DNA of 64,000 nucleotides, taken from NCBI GenBank assembly GCA_963920635.1, contig OY987298.1, forward strand, positions 116,922,035 to 116,986,034, given 5' to 3'. Under the pieces are notes generated by a model, which was not told where the DNA came from, did no database searches, and was given only the letters and a program-made list of their open reading frames with translations. The translations under genes and the position numbers were made by a program. The stretch comes from Pseudeuparius sepicola. Taxonomy: Eukaryota; Arthropoda; Insecta; Coleoptera; Anthribidae. This document shows, one piece after another, positions 10,671-21,591 of the stretch (position 1 is the first letter of the stretch; the number at the start of each line of letters is the position of its first letter).

Positions 10671-11224
10671 TAGGTATGTAAAACTAACAAATTACTGAAA
10701 CTTATTAAATGACTCCCATGTACCTATAGCAATTCCATGTGGAAATAATCAATGTTGTAAAGTAGGTACCTATCTAACCTTACTTATGCTTACATCTGGA
10801 ATATTATTAAGGTTTTAGACAAAATGCAACAAAATTACTTGATTAATTTCGGAGAAGTAAGGGACGCCAAAGAAAAGCGGACGGAGTCTACCATTTTAAT
10901 TACTACAGTGACCCAGAAAATTAATCGGCGGTGTATTAAAATAAAGACATTTCGACCGAAAAAATTACTAGAAATTTGTTTGTTTTTTTTTGCGGAGACC
11001 TTCAAAGAGGTGCCCTTAGTGGGTACATCTGGAGACGTTCTAGCAATTTGAGCCATGGGTTTTTTTAGGGCGTTTTCAATTTTTTCCCATTATTTAACGC
11101 TTTTGCCATTATCTAACGCTAGTTGTGGCTGCAGAAAACTAGGTCTCCGCTGGTCTGCAGTATGCGGGCAATCGACGGAAGAAATAGTTAATAACAACGG
11201 AGATATTTAATATATATGAAGGTA
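10671..11224. other. Spacer between errantivirus and right arm; no gene
   Basis: AT-rich. Opposed open frames of about 75 codons cover 10824-11056 on both strands; neither resembles a known family, and such mirror frames are common by chance. Confidence 0.4.
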
Positions 11225-13204
11225 GGATCCCAACTCTTGTAACGAAAATTTTATCTAATTTCCGTTACAGCGTTTAAATGCGTTATTTAATTCTTATTAA
11301 TTCATCACACCCCGTATACACCTACCGATTTTAAAAAATGTTGCCCTGCTATCTGCAACCACCTATACAAGCGGATGCATAACAAGTTGCCTGCTTTGTT
11401 GTTACCAAACAAATTGTTTATTAAAGGGTATGTGCGGTTGCAAAAATGTTTAAATTTTATTAGTCGATTGAAGGTATGTATTACTAAAACAATTACATTG
11501 TTGTAATCACTGTCTGACTTTAATTATAGAGATAATATTCACTTCATTCAGTTTACGATTGACTCGCGCGCCACGGTTGTTCCGTGTACTAACGTCACTC
11601 TTTGTTTCCGACGTTTCTACTAGTCTAATATCAGTGATAAAAGTTTGACAGAATTGACAGTTTACACCCTGGCCTGCCATCGTCGTCCTAAATGGCGACT
11701 TCCGATTGTTTTCTTTTATGGATTTGACTCCCCAAACCTTCCAATTCGTTCTGGAAAGGAAACGGAAGTCATCTGTCGTCCATATTTCAAAAAAGTTTAT
11801 AAAAAGAACCGGCGAGGAGAATCGTCCCCCACTTCCCTAGCGACGACTCGTGGTGATCTCACGTCAGGTGAAAGTTCGGTTTTGATTTTCTGTTTAGAAG
11901 ATTTCCGTGTGAAAACTCTTTTCAAAACCTAACTTTCAGCCTTACGGACGGCTTAAGTGGTTTTGTACGTGGTGTGCATATATTTTCGCGGTGCTAATTT
12001 GGGTTTTTTCTGTTTTTTATTACATGTGCTGAGACCACGTGTATTGAGGTGTGGAGTGACGATTCCACGCATTTTTCGGTTTTCGACGGCGATCTGCTGC
12101 AGGTGGAACCACGGAGAGGACCCCTGGTAGCACAGTCTGGGTGAGTAGCCGCTCAATTTTTAATAATTTTTTATTAATAACGTCACTTTGACGACTTCTT
12201 GAGCTACTCTCACCTAGACCTGTTGCCCCTTTTCTCTGTGGGTTACACGCAGTAGGCTGTGGTCATAAATTGGTTGCATATTTTTGTTTATTAGCACAAA
12301 CGTAGCGAAACGAACCCTTAAGTTGCCCGAGACTGACGTGGACTCTTCCACGTTTTCTTTTTCTTTTGTTATGTAGCTTTCGGGCTGTTATATTTTTCAT
12401 CTTGTGTTTCGGTATCGACTGGGGGAGTCGCCAAACTATTATATTTTATTAATGTTACCTTTTATTTTGTAAATATTGTACAGTAAATTTATAAGACAGG
12501 TTTAGTCAAGATAATTGGTCATTTTGGTTACCAATTTTTTATTTATTTATACAGATTGCTTCATAATTTCTTTTATATAGCTATTGTTAAGTAAATTAGG
12601 TAACACGAACCTTGTAAAAGCATCGATTTTTCGACTGCAGTGTTTTCGGAGACTATTCGTTGTATTTTCTGTTACATGCACTCCGGTACGTGAGCGAGGC
12701 ACGTAAGCGAGACAGTGGCGGACTAAGTACCAGCACACCAACCTTACAACCCGGCTTAGAGTAGTCAGCACACCTTCCAGCACCAGCTCGGACACCCACG
12801 ACCCGCTCGAGTCTCGAGGCCTAGCCGAGGTCCTAATCCACGAAAAAGGAGCTTGGAGCGTTGGTGGCCACTACTCAGCTTTAATTTGGGAAGGTTTCAA
12901 GGTACTCTATGAGATCCAATAGTCCAAATTTTTGAAGTGCTCGTAAATAAGACTTTAATTGCTCACGTGGACTTTTCGTGCTATTAGTGTTGTCGAACAT
13001 CTCTGATTTTGTATTTTTAAGATCGGACATTTTTCACAGTATTTTCTTTACTTTTCAACAGTAATAAATCCTAAGTGTAAACCATAACATTCACTGCTAA
13101 ATTACCAACTTTATTGTAAACATTTTTATGTACGATTTCAAATTGTAAATAGAAAAATGTGCTCTTTATTTAACCACTAAATAGTTCAAGCTTGTGGCGC
13201 TCAA
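11225..13204 (-). repeat. Right arm of the very long diverged inverted repeat
   Basis: Partner of 451-2320 in inverse orientation and the same order. The outer boundary TGGCGCTCAA (13195-13204) mirrors TTGAGCGCCA at 451-460. No similarity is visible outside these points. No coding region is conserved between the arms. Confidence 0.75.
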
Positions 13205-13450
13205 ACATAACCATTTTGGTTATACTCTGATCAACCAATTGACGAAGCTGTTTATGAAAAGGTCGATGAAGTTGACACGGAATTAAATCTGATGGAGGAG
13301 AATGAATGATTTAATTATGCAAAGGGTTATTTTGAGTGTCAAATGTGGATTGGGTATATTGGGGTAGCATAAAAAAATCTCGCCAAGTACTCTACCCCTG
13401 TGGTGGTGTGGAAAAGAGTAGGTACACATTTGTTCAAAAAATACAGACAT
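13205..13450. other. No feature recognised
   Basis: Sequence just outside the right arm. A chance open frame is present; nothing is supported. Confidence 0.4.
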
Positions 13451-13451
13451 T

Positions 13452-13815
13452 GTATATTTTCAAAACTTTAACTCAAAATCTATTGAGCCTACGAAAAAGT
13501 GTCACTTTTTGTGTAGAATTTTATAAGAAATATTTTTGCTCACGACTATTTTTGTCAAAAGAGTGCTAGACTTTTCGAGATAATGGCAAAAAAACTAAAA
13601 AACGCCTCTTTAACCCCCTAAGAAAACATGGCTCAAATTGAAACTTTAACTCAAAAACGATTCATCCTACGAATGAAAGTGTAATGAATTTCTTTGCGTA
13701 GAAATGTATAACAAATATTTTTGCTTACCTATTACTATTTTTGTCGAAAAATTGCTACTTTTCGAGATAATGGTAAAAACCTGGAAAAAACTGAAAATCC
13801 GCTAAAAAAACCTTA
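13452..13815 (+). repeat. Two diverged tandem copies of a unit of about 185 bp
   Basis: Both halves read as: ACTTTAACTCAAAA, then CCTACGAA, then GTGTAGAA-type, then ATTTTTGCT, then CTATTTTTGTC, then TTTTCGAGATAATGG. The second half starts near 13638. Confidence 0.65.
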
Positions 13816-13859
13816 AATAAAAACCCACGGCTCAAATTGATCGAACTTCTCAGGATATA

Positions 13860-15062
13860 CTAAGGGAATCTCAATGAAGGACTCCACAAAAAGTAGCGTC
13901 CTCATAATTTTTTCCTACTTTCTGCTCAAATTTGTCTTTATTTACTGGGTTATTAGGTATTTGTGTACGACTGTACCAGTACGCCACCTATTAATTTTTT
14001 GGGCCGCTGTAGTCGTAAACGCCTACAGTAATTTCAGAGACAGGCTCTGCCCTCTTTTCTTTGGTGTCGTCTACCACGGATGGAGTTGGGAAGAGGAGAA
14101 AATTTTTTTAGTATCGATTTTAAAAGTTTACCATATAAAAATCTTAGAACAAGTGTCCAGGGTTTTCATAAATTAAGAAAACACGAAAATGAGGGAAGTG
14201 TCATTATTTACTATTTTAGACAAAATATTGATAAAACTAAGTAGTTTATAATCCGCAATGGCGGGACAACCATTGCCCAATTCCTAAGTTTGACCGGCAT
14301 GTCACTAATAATAATTAAAATAAGACTATCCATAAGTTGTTTTAAAAAATTGATGAATGCAAATTGGATACCCCATGTAAATATATCGACTACTGTTAAT
14401 GTATTTAGTAATATAAGTTTAATATTATTGTAGTGCGTTGCTAAAATGTAGTTAGTAATATAAGTTTGACATTATTGCGTAATGCCTTGTTAGAATGTGT
14501 TGATGTCGATTTTGGAAAGTAATGCAGAAAAGTTACTTTGCCGCACTAGTGCGAAAAATAACAAGTTTCCGGAAGCAAAAACTGTTATGAAGTATGACTT
14601 TTTTGCGAAAAGTTAAATATTTGGGCCACTTCATCTCCTGTAAACCCCATCGGGAAACTATACTATAGATTAACCTATAAATGTATGAAGTTGGACTATA
14701 TAAAAATATACGGGCGATTGTTAAGCCGTTTTGTCGATAATAATCTGAGGACCAGCAATTTTCATTTTCAAAAAAAGCTGGTTACTAAACCAGACCAGAT
14801 TAGATGACAAAATCCTGAGATAAATGAGTTGTTCTTCAGGGGCGCAAGCTAATCACTTTCCAGTTTAGCCTCATTAGTGTTATAGTGGCGACTGGCAACC
14901 TTCATATTGAGAAAACTTAGTTATCCACGGATACTCTAGAATGTATGGAATTCCTTAGTAGACATTAGAGCCGGCCCTATTTCGCCCTGGAGCGAAATGG
15001 GAAGAGGAATCTCGTCCGGACCCAGAAAAACGTATCTATGCGTTATTCAAGGTCGCCGTTAG
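13860..15062. repeat. No gene; short 47-bp tandem repeat at 14405-14501
   Basis: Mostly AT-rich unique sequence. TAGTAATATAAGTTT recurs 47 bases apart (14406 and 14453), followed both times by ATTATTG and TTG-A-AATGT. An open frame at 13874-14176 (100 codons, hydrophobic N-terminal half) has no recognisable family. Confidence 0.4.
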
Positions 15063-15180
15063 CAGGGGCGGATTTAGGGATTTATGGGCTGCAGCCCAGG
15101 GCCCCTTTCACACAAGGGGCCCCGCCAGCCCCGGCCTGAAAATTACAAAAAAATAACGTAAACGTATCAGCGCCTGCCAC
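15063..15180 (+). repeat. Possible hAT-type terminus, single end
   Basis: CAGGGGCGGATTTAGGG followed by a GC-rich self-complementary segment (GGGCCCC/GGGGCCCC) looks like a hAT-type terminus. No inverted partner end was found in the window. Confidence 0.3.
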
Positions 15181-16585
15181 ATTGTCTAAACCTGCCACAT
15201 GTTTTATTTAATTTAAAAAATAAGATAATAAGCAGATATAAATCCATTCTATTGAAATGTTTATGTTGGTAGAAATCACAGTATCACAGTTATGAGTTAT
15301 GTATGTTCCTAAGATAGTCATCTTGATATCTCTATTTTTACTGACTTTTCAATTTATAGCGAAGTTATATATTCATTATAGTTTCTTTAGCAAATTTGTT
15401 TAGTGCAGCGTTGTAAAAAATAGTGTGTAATTACGTGTTTTTGGTATAGTTTTTTCAACGGAATAATTTTTGTGGCTTATACTTCTAAGCAAACAAAGTA
15501 AGATAATAATTTAGAACTATTTTAAGTATTTGAAAGATTTTGGTTGGGGTGTCAGCTACTGGCTTATGTTATGTTTGTGCTAAGCCAATGCCTGACGTAG
15601 GTGTCAGTCCATGGTAAAATCACAAGTCATGCAAAAATGATCTCTAAAGTCTCCAACAAAAAACCTTATAATGGTGTACAAATTTCGCGTCAATGGGTTA
15701 AATATTTCTGCCAATGCCTAACACCCCTGTCAGCCATTGGCTATACAATTGGCACTTACTATGGCAGACTTCGGACGTTGGGTGATCAGTCAACGCTTCG
15801 GAGTTCTGTCTTCGTCTTCAAGAGCATCAGAACATGTAGGTATAGATTTGTCACTCAACGATTCTAAGCCATGCCTTCTTCTTGTCGAAAGCTCTGAACA
15901 TGACCAATAACTACTACTACGATCTTTACAAGTTTACAATGTCAAATTAAATTAAATCATTCAAAATAAGTTCAAAGATGTGTAGTTAAGAAACGACCCT
16001 AGAGAATTTATGCGGTCTGTCAGGAGTAGAGAAGAAACAGTATTTTTAGAAGAAAAAAAGAGAGAAAGATAGGGAGAAGAAAAGAGGGAGGGGAAGAGAA
16101 GAACAATAAATAGAAAACAGATAGAAAATATTAAATGAGGAAAAAAAATCAGTTGGAGCTAAATAACATGGGAATACATTTACGAGAATCAATATTATCA
16201 TAGAAAAATAAAATAAATAGGTAAATAAAAGCGACCATTATTTTTAATAACAACTGTGACATAACGAACAAATATCGTAATAATTTACAAAATTGAAAAT
16301 CCAAAGCTTTCTACTCAAGAATAAGTTAGTAGATATATGTTCCAGAAATGAGAATGTACGAATAAATAAACATTTCTACGTACAATAAACACTTGTGTTT
16401 TCCTTTTTAAAAATGGCCGTTAGGATTGGCGAATCCAAGGAAGCCGTTTACGACTTGACGGGAAATAGCTTGACAACATACTCGGCGGGCACCATATCTC
16501 CAACTATTTTTTAGGATATTGATGAATAAGTAGGGCAATCAGTGGCGTATCCAGTATGGCTTTGGGGAAATTTCTTTGTGAAAAT
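15181..16585. other. No gene; purine-rich tract at 16030-16100
   Basis: AT-rich. A strongly purine-biased stretch (GAAGAAAAAAAGAGAGAAAG-type) spans about 16030-16100. The frame at 15601-15867 has no recognised family. Confidence 0.35.
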
Positions 16586-16790
16586 TCATAAATGCTTAAC
16601 AGTAACTGTGAACGTTTAACTCGAAAACTAACTACTTCAACAACTTTGTTTTCTGAGCTTTCGGAGAATAAATCTTCGTCCTTTCTTAAAGATAATGTCA
16701 CGTCAAAGTGAAATGACAGAATAATAAATGTCAAGTTAAAAGGTTATGACAACAGAAACAATTGCCTATCCTGATATTGTATCCTGTGCT
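16586..16790 (+). repeat. Dispersed repeat, inverse copy at 39140-39330
   Basis: Shared in opposite orientation with about 39140-39330: the GTTTAACTC, TTTCGGAGAATAAATCTTC, GTCAAAGTGAAAT, AAATGTCAAGTTAAAA and ATGACAACAGAAACAAT blocks occur in order. Identity of the family is unknown. Confidence 0.6.
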
Positions 16791-16974
16791 CCATCTAATT
16801 ATCAAAGAGTTAGTCAAATAGAAGTTAGTATAACTTTGACTAATTGGCAATAATATTTTACTGAATTTCACTGAAAATTCAGCAACACACTTGTCCGTAT
16901 TTCCTAGAATAAATGCTGGTTCCTTATCTACAGTGTGTCCCAATTAAATTTTATACTGTACACCTCAGTAGAGT

Positions 16975-17120
16975 TGCCGCGAGACACGAGACGTCTCGTC
17001 TCGTCTCGTCTCGAAGCCGTTTTGTCTCGTCTCGAGAGCATTTTGTCTCGAATTTCGAGACGAGACGAGGCGAGATAAAATCCTTCGAGACAAGCTCTAG
17101 ACGAGACATCTCGAAAAATT
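16975..17120. repeat. CGAGA pentamer array, left subterminal
   Basis: Irregular runs of CGAGA and its complement TCTCG in both orientations, including the palindrome-like TCTCGAATTTCGAGA. It is repeated at 19711-19856 (unit 2) and in related form at 21425-21575. Confidence 0.85.
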
Positions 17121-17860
17121 GTAATGACTTATTATACGACTGGAAATAATAATATTTTAAATTTTAATTAATAAAAAACAACATCGCATGGTGTGATCTG
17201 GCAATACCAATGATCTGTATACCTAGATCCATAATCCAATATACACAACTTCGTCCTCAACATTTTAATATTTATTTACAAACTTTTTTGCAGAGTTGCA
17301 ACTTCTCTAATGTGACAAATAATGAAAGCACTTATTTTTTTGCAATGAATATGTTACCGTGAAAGACCCGAATTAATGAATGTCGGCATTCGACAAAATG
17401 CTTGGTGGAAGACCGAGTATTTATTAATTTTATCATACATTCGGTATTACCGGTATATATCAACAAACACACATAAGCTTCGGTGGATGTCGAAAACGAC
17501 AGTGATCAGTAATGAAAAATACACCAACCGAATACCGAGACGCGATAAATTAATAATACATAAATAATAATAGAAAATAAAGAATTTCTGAATTTTTCTG
17601 GCAACTTGAAAAAGTTGTCTTTTAATCAGTTTGGTGGCCAAAAACCCAATTAAAAATAAAATGAAAGATAAGTTTAGGTTTTCGTTAATTTAATGCCAAA
17701 TATAGCGACAACTTTTTTAAATCAAAAAGCTTGTCCCATGAAATGTTCATAAAAGTTTTCATTTAATAAAAAATGTTTATTTTCAACATACACCATATAT
17801 GAGTGCATGCTGAATGTCGACATTCGCCGGTGTTAGTTAGAAATATTAATATTTCACCTA

Positions 17861-19125
17861 CAGGGTGTCCAACTTTAAAACTGTACAAATCCGTAAAATC
17901 TTCATTTTTTGAGATAATCACCTAAACTTTCTTTTGTTTGAAAGGCCTTCAAAAACCGCTTCTTTTTACCTTCCTGCCATTTTCAAAATGCAAATCCAGG
18001 GCCGGCTGCGATTTTTGTATACGCCTGATTTTCACGAAAACCATTTAGCAATTTTTTTATTTAAAATCTGACCACACAGCGTTAATCAGAACACCCCAAG
18101 ACCCCCATATACCAAATTTGAACAAAAAGTATACAGGGAGTTCCATTCCGTAGGGTATCAAAGTTGAGCAAAATAGGAATTTTAATGACATCTGGCGAGT
18201 CAAGTGTGCCATGGAATCCCTTCAAAACAGTTGCATGGTCAACAGGACCACTTAAAATGTTGGTGTGAAAAGATTTACTACAAAAATATACAGGGTATTT
18301 TTCTCTGAGACATCTCAAAATTCTGAATTTTTATTAAACTTTATACTGGTCAGAAGTGCTTTGGAATCATTGAAAAAATATTAATAAACACAAAAGTAAT
18401 GCATTTCTTTACAAAATGCCAGCCAACAGATAAAAACAATTTAAATTATTGGACCTTACTCAACAAAGTCACTGTCTAAGATGATGGATTTTCTGTGCGT
18501 TTCCAGTTGTGGCACGATACATTGTTGTGGCACACCAGCCACCTTAACTGATATGGACTTACTGACTTGCAGGCTTCTGTATTTTTTAGATTTAGTTCGT
18601 TTATAGTATGTGGAGCGGTTTCGATATACTCGATTTTGACCCGTATAAAGTTCCAAAAATTCAGTAATTTGAGATGGCACAGATAAGGACACTCTGTATA
18701 TTTTGTATTGGACCTTTTCACACCAATACCTTGAGTGATCCTGTTGACCATTCAACTGTTTTGAGGGGATTCCATGGCACACTTGACTTGGCAGATGTCT
18801 TTAAAATTCCTATTTTGCTCAACTTTGACACCCTGCATAATGGAACTCCCTCTATATTTTTTATTCAAATTTGGTATATAAGGGTTCTGGAAAGTTCTGA
18901 TTAACGCTGTGGGATCAGATTTTAAATAAAAAAAATCGCCAACTGGTTTTCGTGAAAATCGGGGGTATAAAAAAATCGCAGCCGGCCTGGATTTTCATTT
19001 TGAAAATGGCAGGAAGTTCAAAAGAAGCGGTCTTTGAAGGCCTTTTAAACAAAAAAAAGTTTAGGCGATTATCTCCAAAAATGAAGATTTTACGGATTTG
19101 TACAGTTTTAAAGTTGGACACCCTG
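17861..19125. mobile_element. Foldback MITE, CAGGGTGTCCAAC ends, TA duplication
   Basis: Arms of about 480 bp (17861-18340 and about 18650-19125) are inverted copies of each other. Termini are CAGGGTGTCC and GGACACCCTG, each next to TA (17859-17860, 19126-19127). TA duplication and short conserved ends suggest mobilisation by a Tc1/mariner-type transposase, but none is encoded here. Short frames inside are mirror images caused by the palindrome. Confidence 0.8.
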
Positions 19126-19617
19126 TATACAAGGTGATTTATTCATAAATACATTAATTTTAACCACTTCATCAGGGAGGTACAAATATGCCGAAAACGC
19201 AAAAAAAAAATTACTGCATGTTTAAATAATGGGGCGAATTATCCCAAATACCACGTAACGAGGCGCACCTGAACGCATGTAACTACGACGTTATTCTGCA
19301 CCACATGGCACAGGCCGCGACGTTGCCCTTAATTATTGATAATTTAAATACGAAAAAATATTCAGTTTATTAATTTACCTAGTTGATATGACAATAACAG
19401 GGTGTTAGCACACCTTGGACTTGGCGTGTTCAGCATCTAACTCGAGAGACCCTTATCACTACACTTTTCACAGCACCCGCTATAACAATACAAGAGGCCT
19501 TCATAATCACACGCACAAAACGCACTCAGTGTCTACAAACAGAGGCTGGAAAATACTGAAACTGTTTCCGAAATTCGATAGATTTTGGAGATTTAAGGCA
19601 AAAGTTTTGTTAAAAAC

Positions 19618-21281
19618 AACACACTTGTCCGTATTTCCTAGAATAAATGCTGGTTCCTTATCTACAGTGTGTCCCAATTAAATTTTATACTGGACACCTC
19701 AGTAGAGTTGCCGCGAGACACGAGACGTCTCGTCTCGTCTCGTCTCGAAGCCGTTTTGTCTCGTCTCGAGAGCATTTTGTCTCGAATTTCGAGACGAGAC
19801 GAGACGAGATAAAATCCTTCGAGACAAGCTCGAGACGAGACATCTGGAAAAATTGTAATGACTTATTATACGACTGGAAATAATAATATTTTAAATTTTA
19901 ATTAATAAAAAACAACATCGCATGGTGTGATCTGGCAATACCAATGATCTGTATACCTGGATCCATAATCCAATATACACAACTTCGTCCTCAACATTTT
20001 AATATTTATTTACAAACTTTTTTGCAGAGTTGCAACTTCTCTAATGTGACAAATAATGAAAGCACTTATTTTTTTGCAATGAATATGTTACCGTGAAAGA
20101 CCGAAATTAATGAATGTCGGCATTCGACAAAATGCTTGGTGGAAGACCGAGTATTTATTAACCTTACTCAACAAAGTCACTGTCTAAGATGATGGATTTT
20201 CTGTGCGTTTCCAGTTGTGGCACGATACACTGTTGTGGCACACCAGCCACCTTAACTGATATGGACTTACTGACTTGCAGGCTTCTGTATTTTTTAGATT
20301 TAGTTCGTTTATAGTATGTGGAGCGGTTTCGATATACTCGATTTTTGACCCGTATAAAGTTCCAAAAATTCAGTAATTTGAGATGGCACAGATAAGGACA
20401 CTCTGTATATTTTGTATTGGACCTTTTCACACCAATACCTTGAGTGGTCCTGTTGACCATTCAACTGTTTTGAGGGGATTCCATGGCACACTTGACTTGG
20501 CAGATGTCTTTAAAATTCCTATTTTGCTCAACTTTGACACCCTGCATAATGGAACTCCCTCTATATTTTTTATTCAAATTTGGTATATAAGGGTTCTGGA
20601 AAGTTCTGATTAACGCTGTGGGATCAGATTTTAAATAAAAAAAATCGCCAACTGGTTTTCATGAAAATCGGGGGTATAAAAAAATCGCAGCCGGCCTGGA
20701 TTTTCATTTTGAAAATGGCAGGAAGTTCAAAAGAAGCGGTCTTTGAAGGCCTTTTAAACAAAAAAAAGTTTAGGCGATTATCTCCAAAAATGAAGATTTT
20801 ACGGATTTGTACAGTTTTAAAGTTTGACACCCTGTATACAAGGTGATTTATTAATAAATACATTAATTTTAACCACGTCATCAGGGAGGTACAAATATGC
20901 CGAAAACGCAAAAAAAAAATTACTGCATGTTTAAATAATGGGGCGAATTATCCCAAATACCACGTAACGAGGCGCACCTGAACGCATGTAACTACGACGT
21001 TATTCTGCACCACATGGCACAGGCCGCGACGTTGCCCTTAATTATTGATAATTTAAATACGAAAAAATATTCAGTTTATTAATTTACCTAGTTGTTAGAC
21101 AGCATCTAACTCGAGAGGCCCTTATCACTACACTTTTCACAGCACCCGCTATAACAAAACAAGAGGCCTTCATAATCACACGCACAAAACGCACTCAGTG
21201 TCTACAAACAGAGGCTGGAAAATACTGAAACTGTTTAGATTTTGGAGATTTAAGGCAAAAGTTTTATTAAAAACAACGGGC
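19618..21281 (+). repeat. Second unit of the tandem duplication
   Basis: Direct copy of 16884-19617 with a few per cent or fewer substitutions, lacking the 17428-18453 equivalent. Because that loss removed the left arm of the nested foldback, only its right arm survives here (to 20834). This unit repeats the flank, the TSD and the left end of the hAT-like element. Confidence 0.85.
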
Positions 21282-21424
21282 TCGTCCCAGCTCGTCCCTC
21301 CTATTTTTGAGGTCCCTGAACACGAATCTGACCTTAGTTTTTGGTTCTCGGATATACAGAAATATTTAAAAATTTTATTAGGAATTATTATTATTATTAC
21401 TATTATTATTATAAAACAAAACAA

Positions 21425-21575
21425 CTCGAGATAAACGAGACAAAACGAGACGAGACGAGACAACGTCTCTCTCGTCTCGTCTCGACCATTGTCTCGTCTC
21501 GTCTCGAAAAAGATTATCTCGAAATTTCGAGACGAGACGAGACAAGGCCTTATCTCGTCTCGTCTCGTCTCGTGG
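21425..21575. repeat. CGAGA pentamer array, right subterminal
   Basis: Dense CGAGA/TCTCG runs leading into the GGCAACTCTA terminus. A short (ATT)n run (21385-21412) precedes it. Confidence 0.85.
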
Positions 21576-21591
21576 CAACTCTACACCTCAG

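Larger units (their letters stand above)
16969..21583. mobile_element. hAT-like non-autonomous element with an internal tandem duplication
   Basis: Ends TAGAGTTGCC...GGCAACTCTA are flanked by the 8-bp duplication CACCTCAG (16961-16968 and 21584-21591), the TSD length of hAT elements. Both ends carry arrays of the pentamer CGAGA/TCTCG. No transposase is recognisable. The interior was duplicated: 16884-19617 and 19618-21281 are near-identical, and the second unit begins with a copy of the upstream flank and of the element's left end. The junction shares CAAC, suggesting a microhomology-mediated duplication after insertion. Unit 2 lacks the sequence matching 17428-18453. A foldback element (17861-19125) is nested inside. 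Confidence 0.75.

Noticed and set aside
13874..14176. 100-codon ORF with a hydrophobic start
   Set aside because: No recognisable motif, no repeat support, and the codon content follows the local AT-rich background.
18456..20613. Repeated ORFs of 76-108 codons
   Set aside because: They are duplicates created by the tandem duplication and by the inverted arms of the foldback; no protein family is visible.
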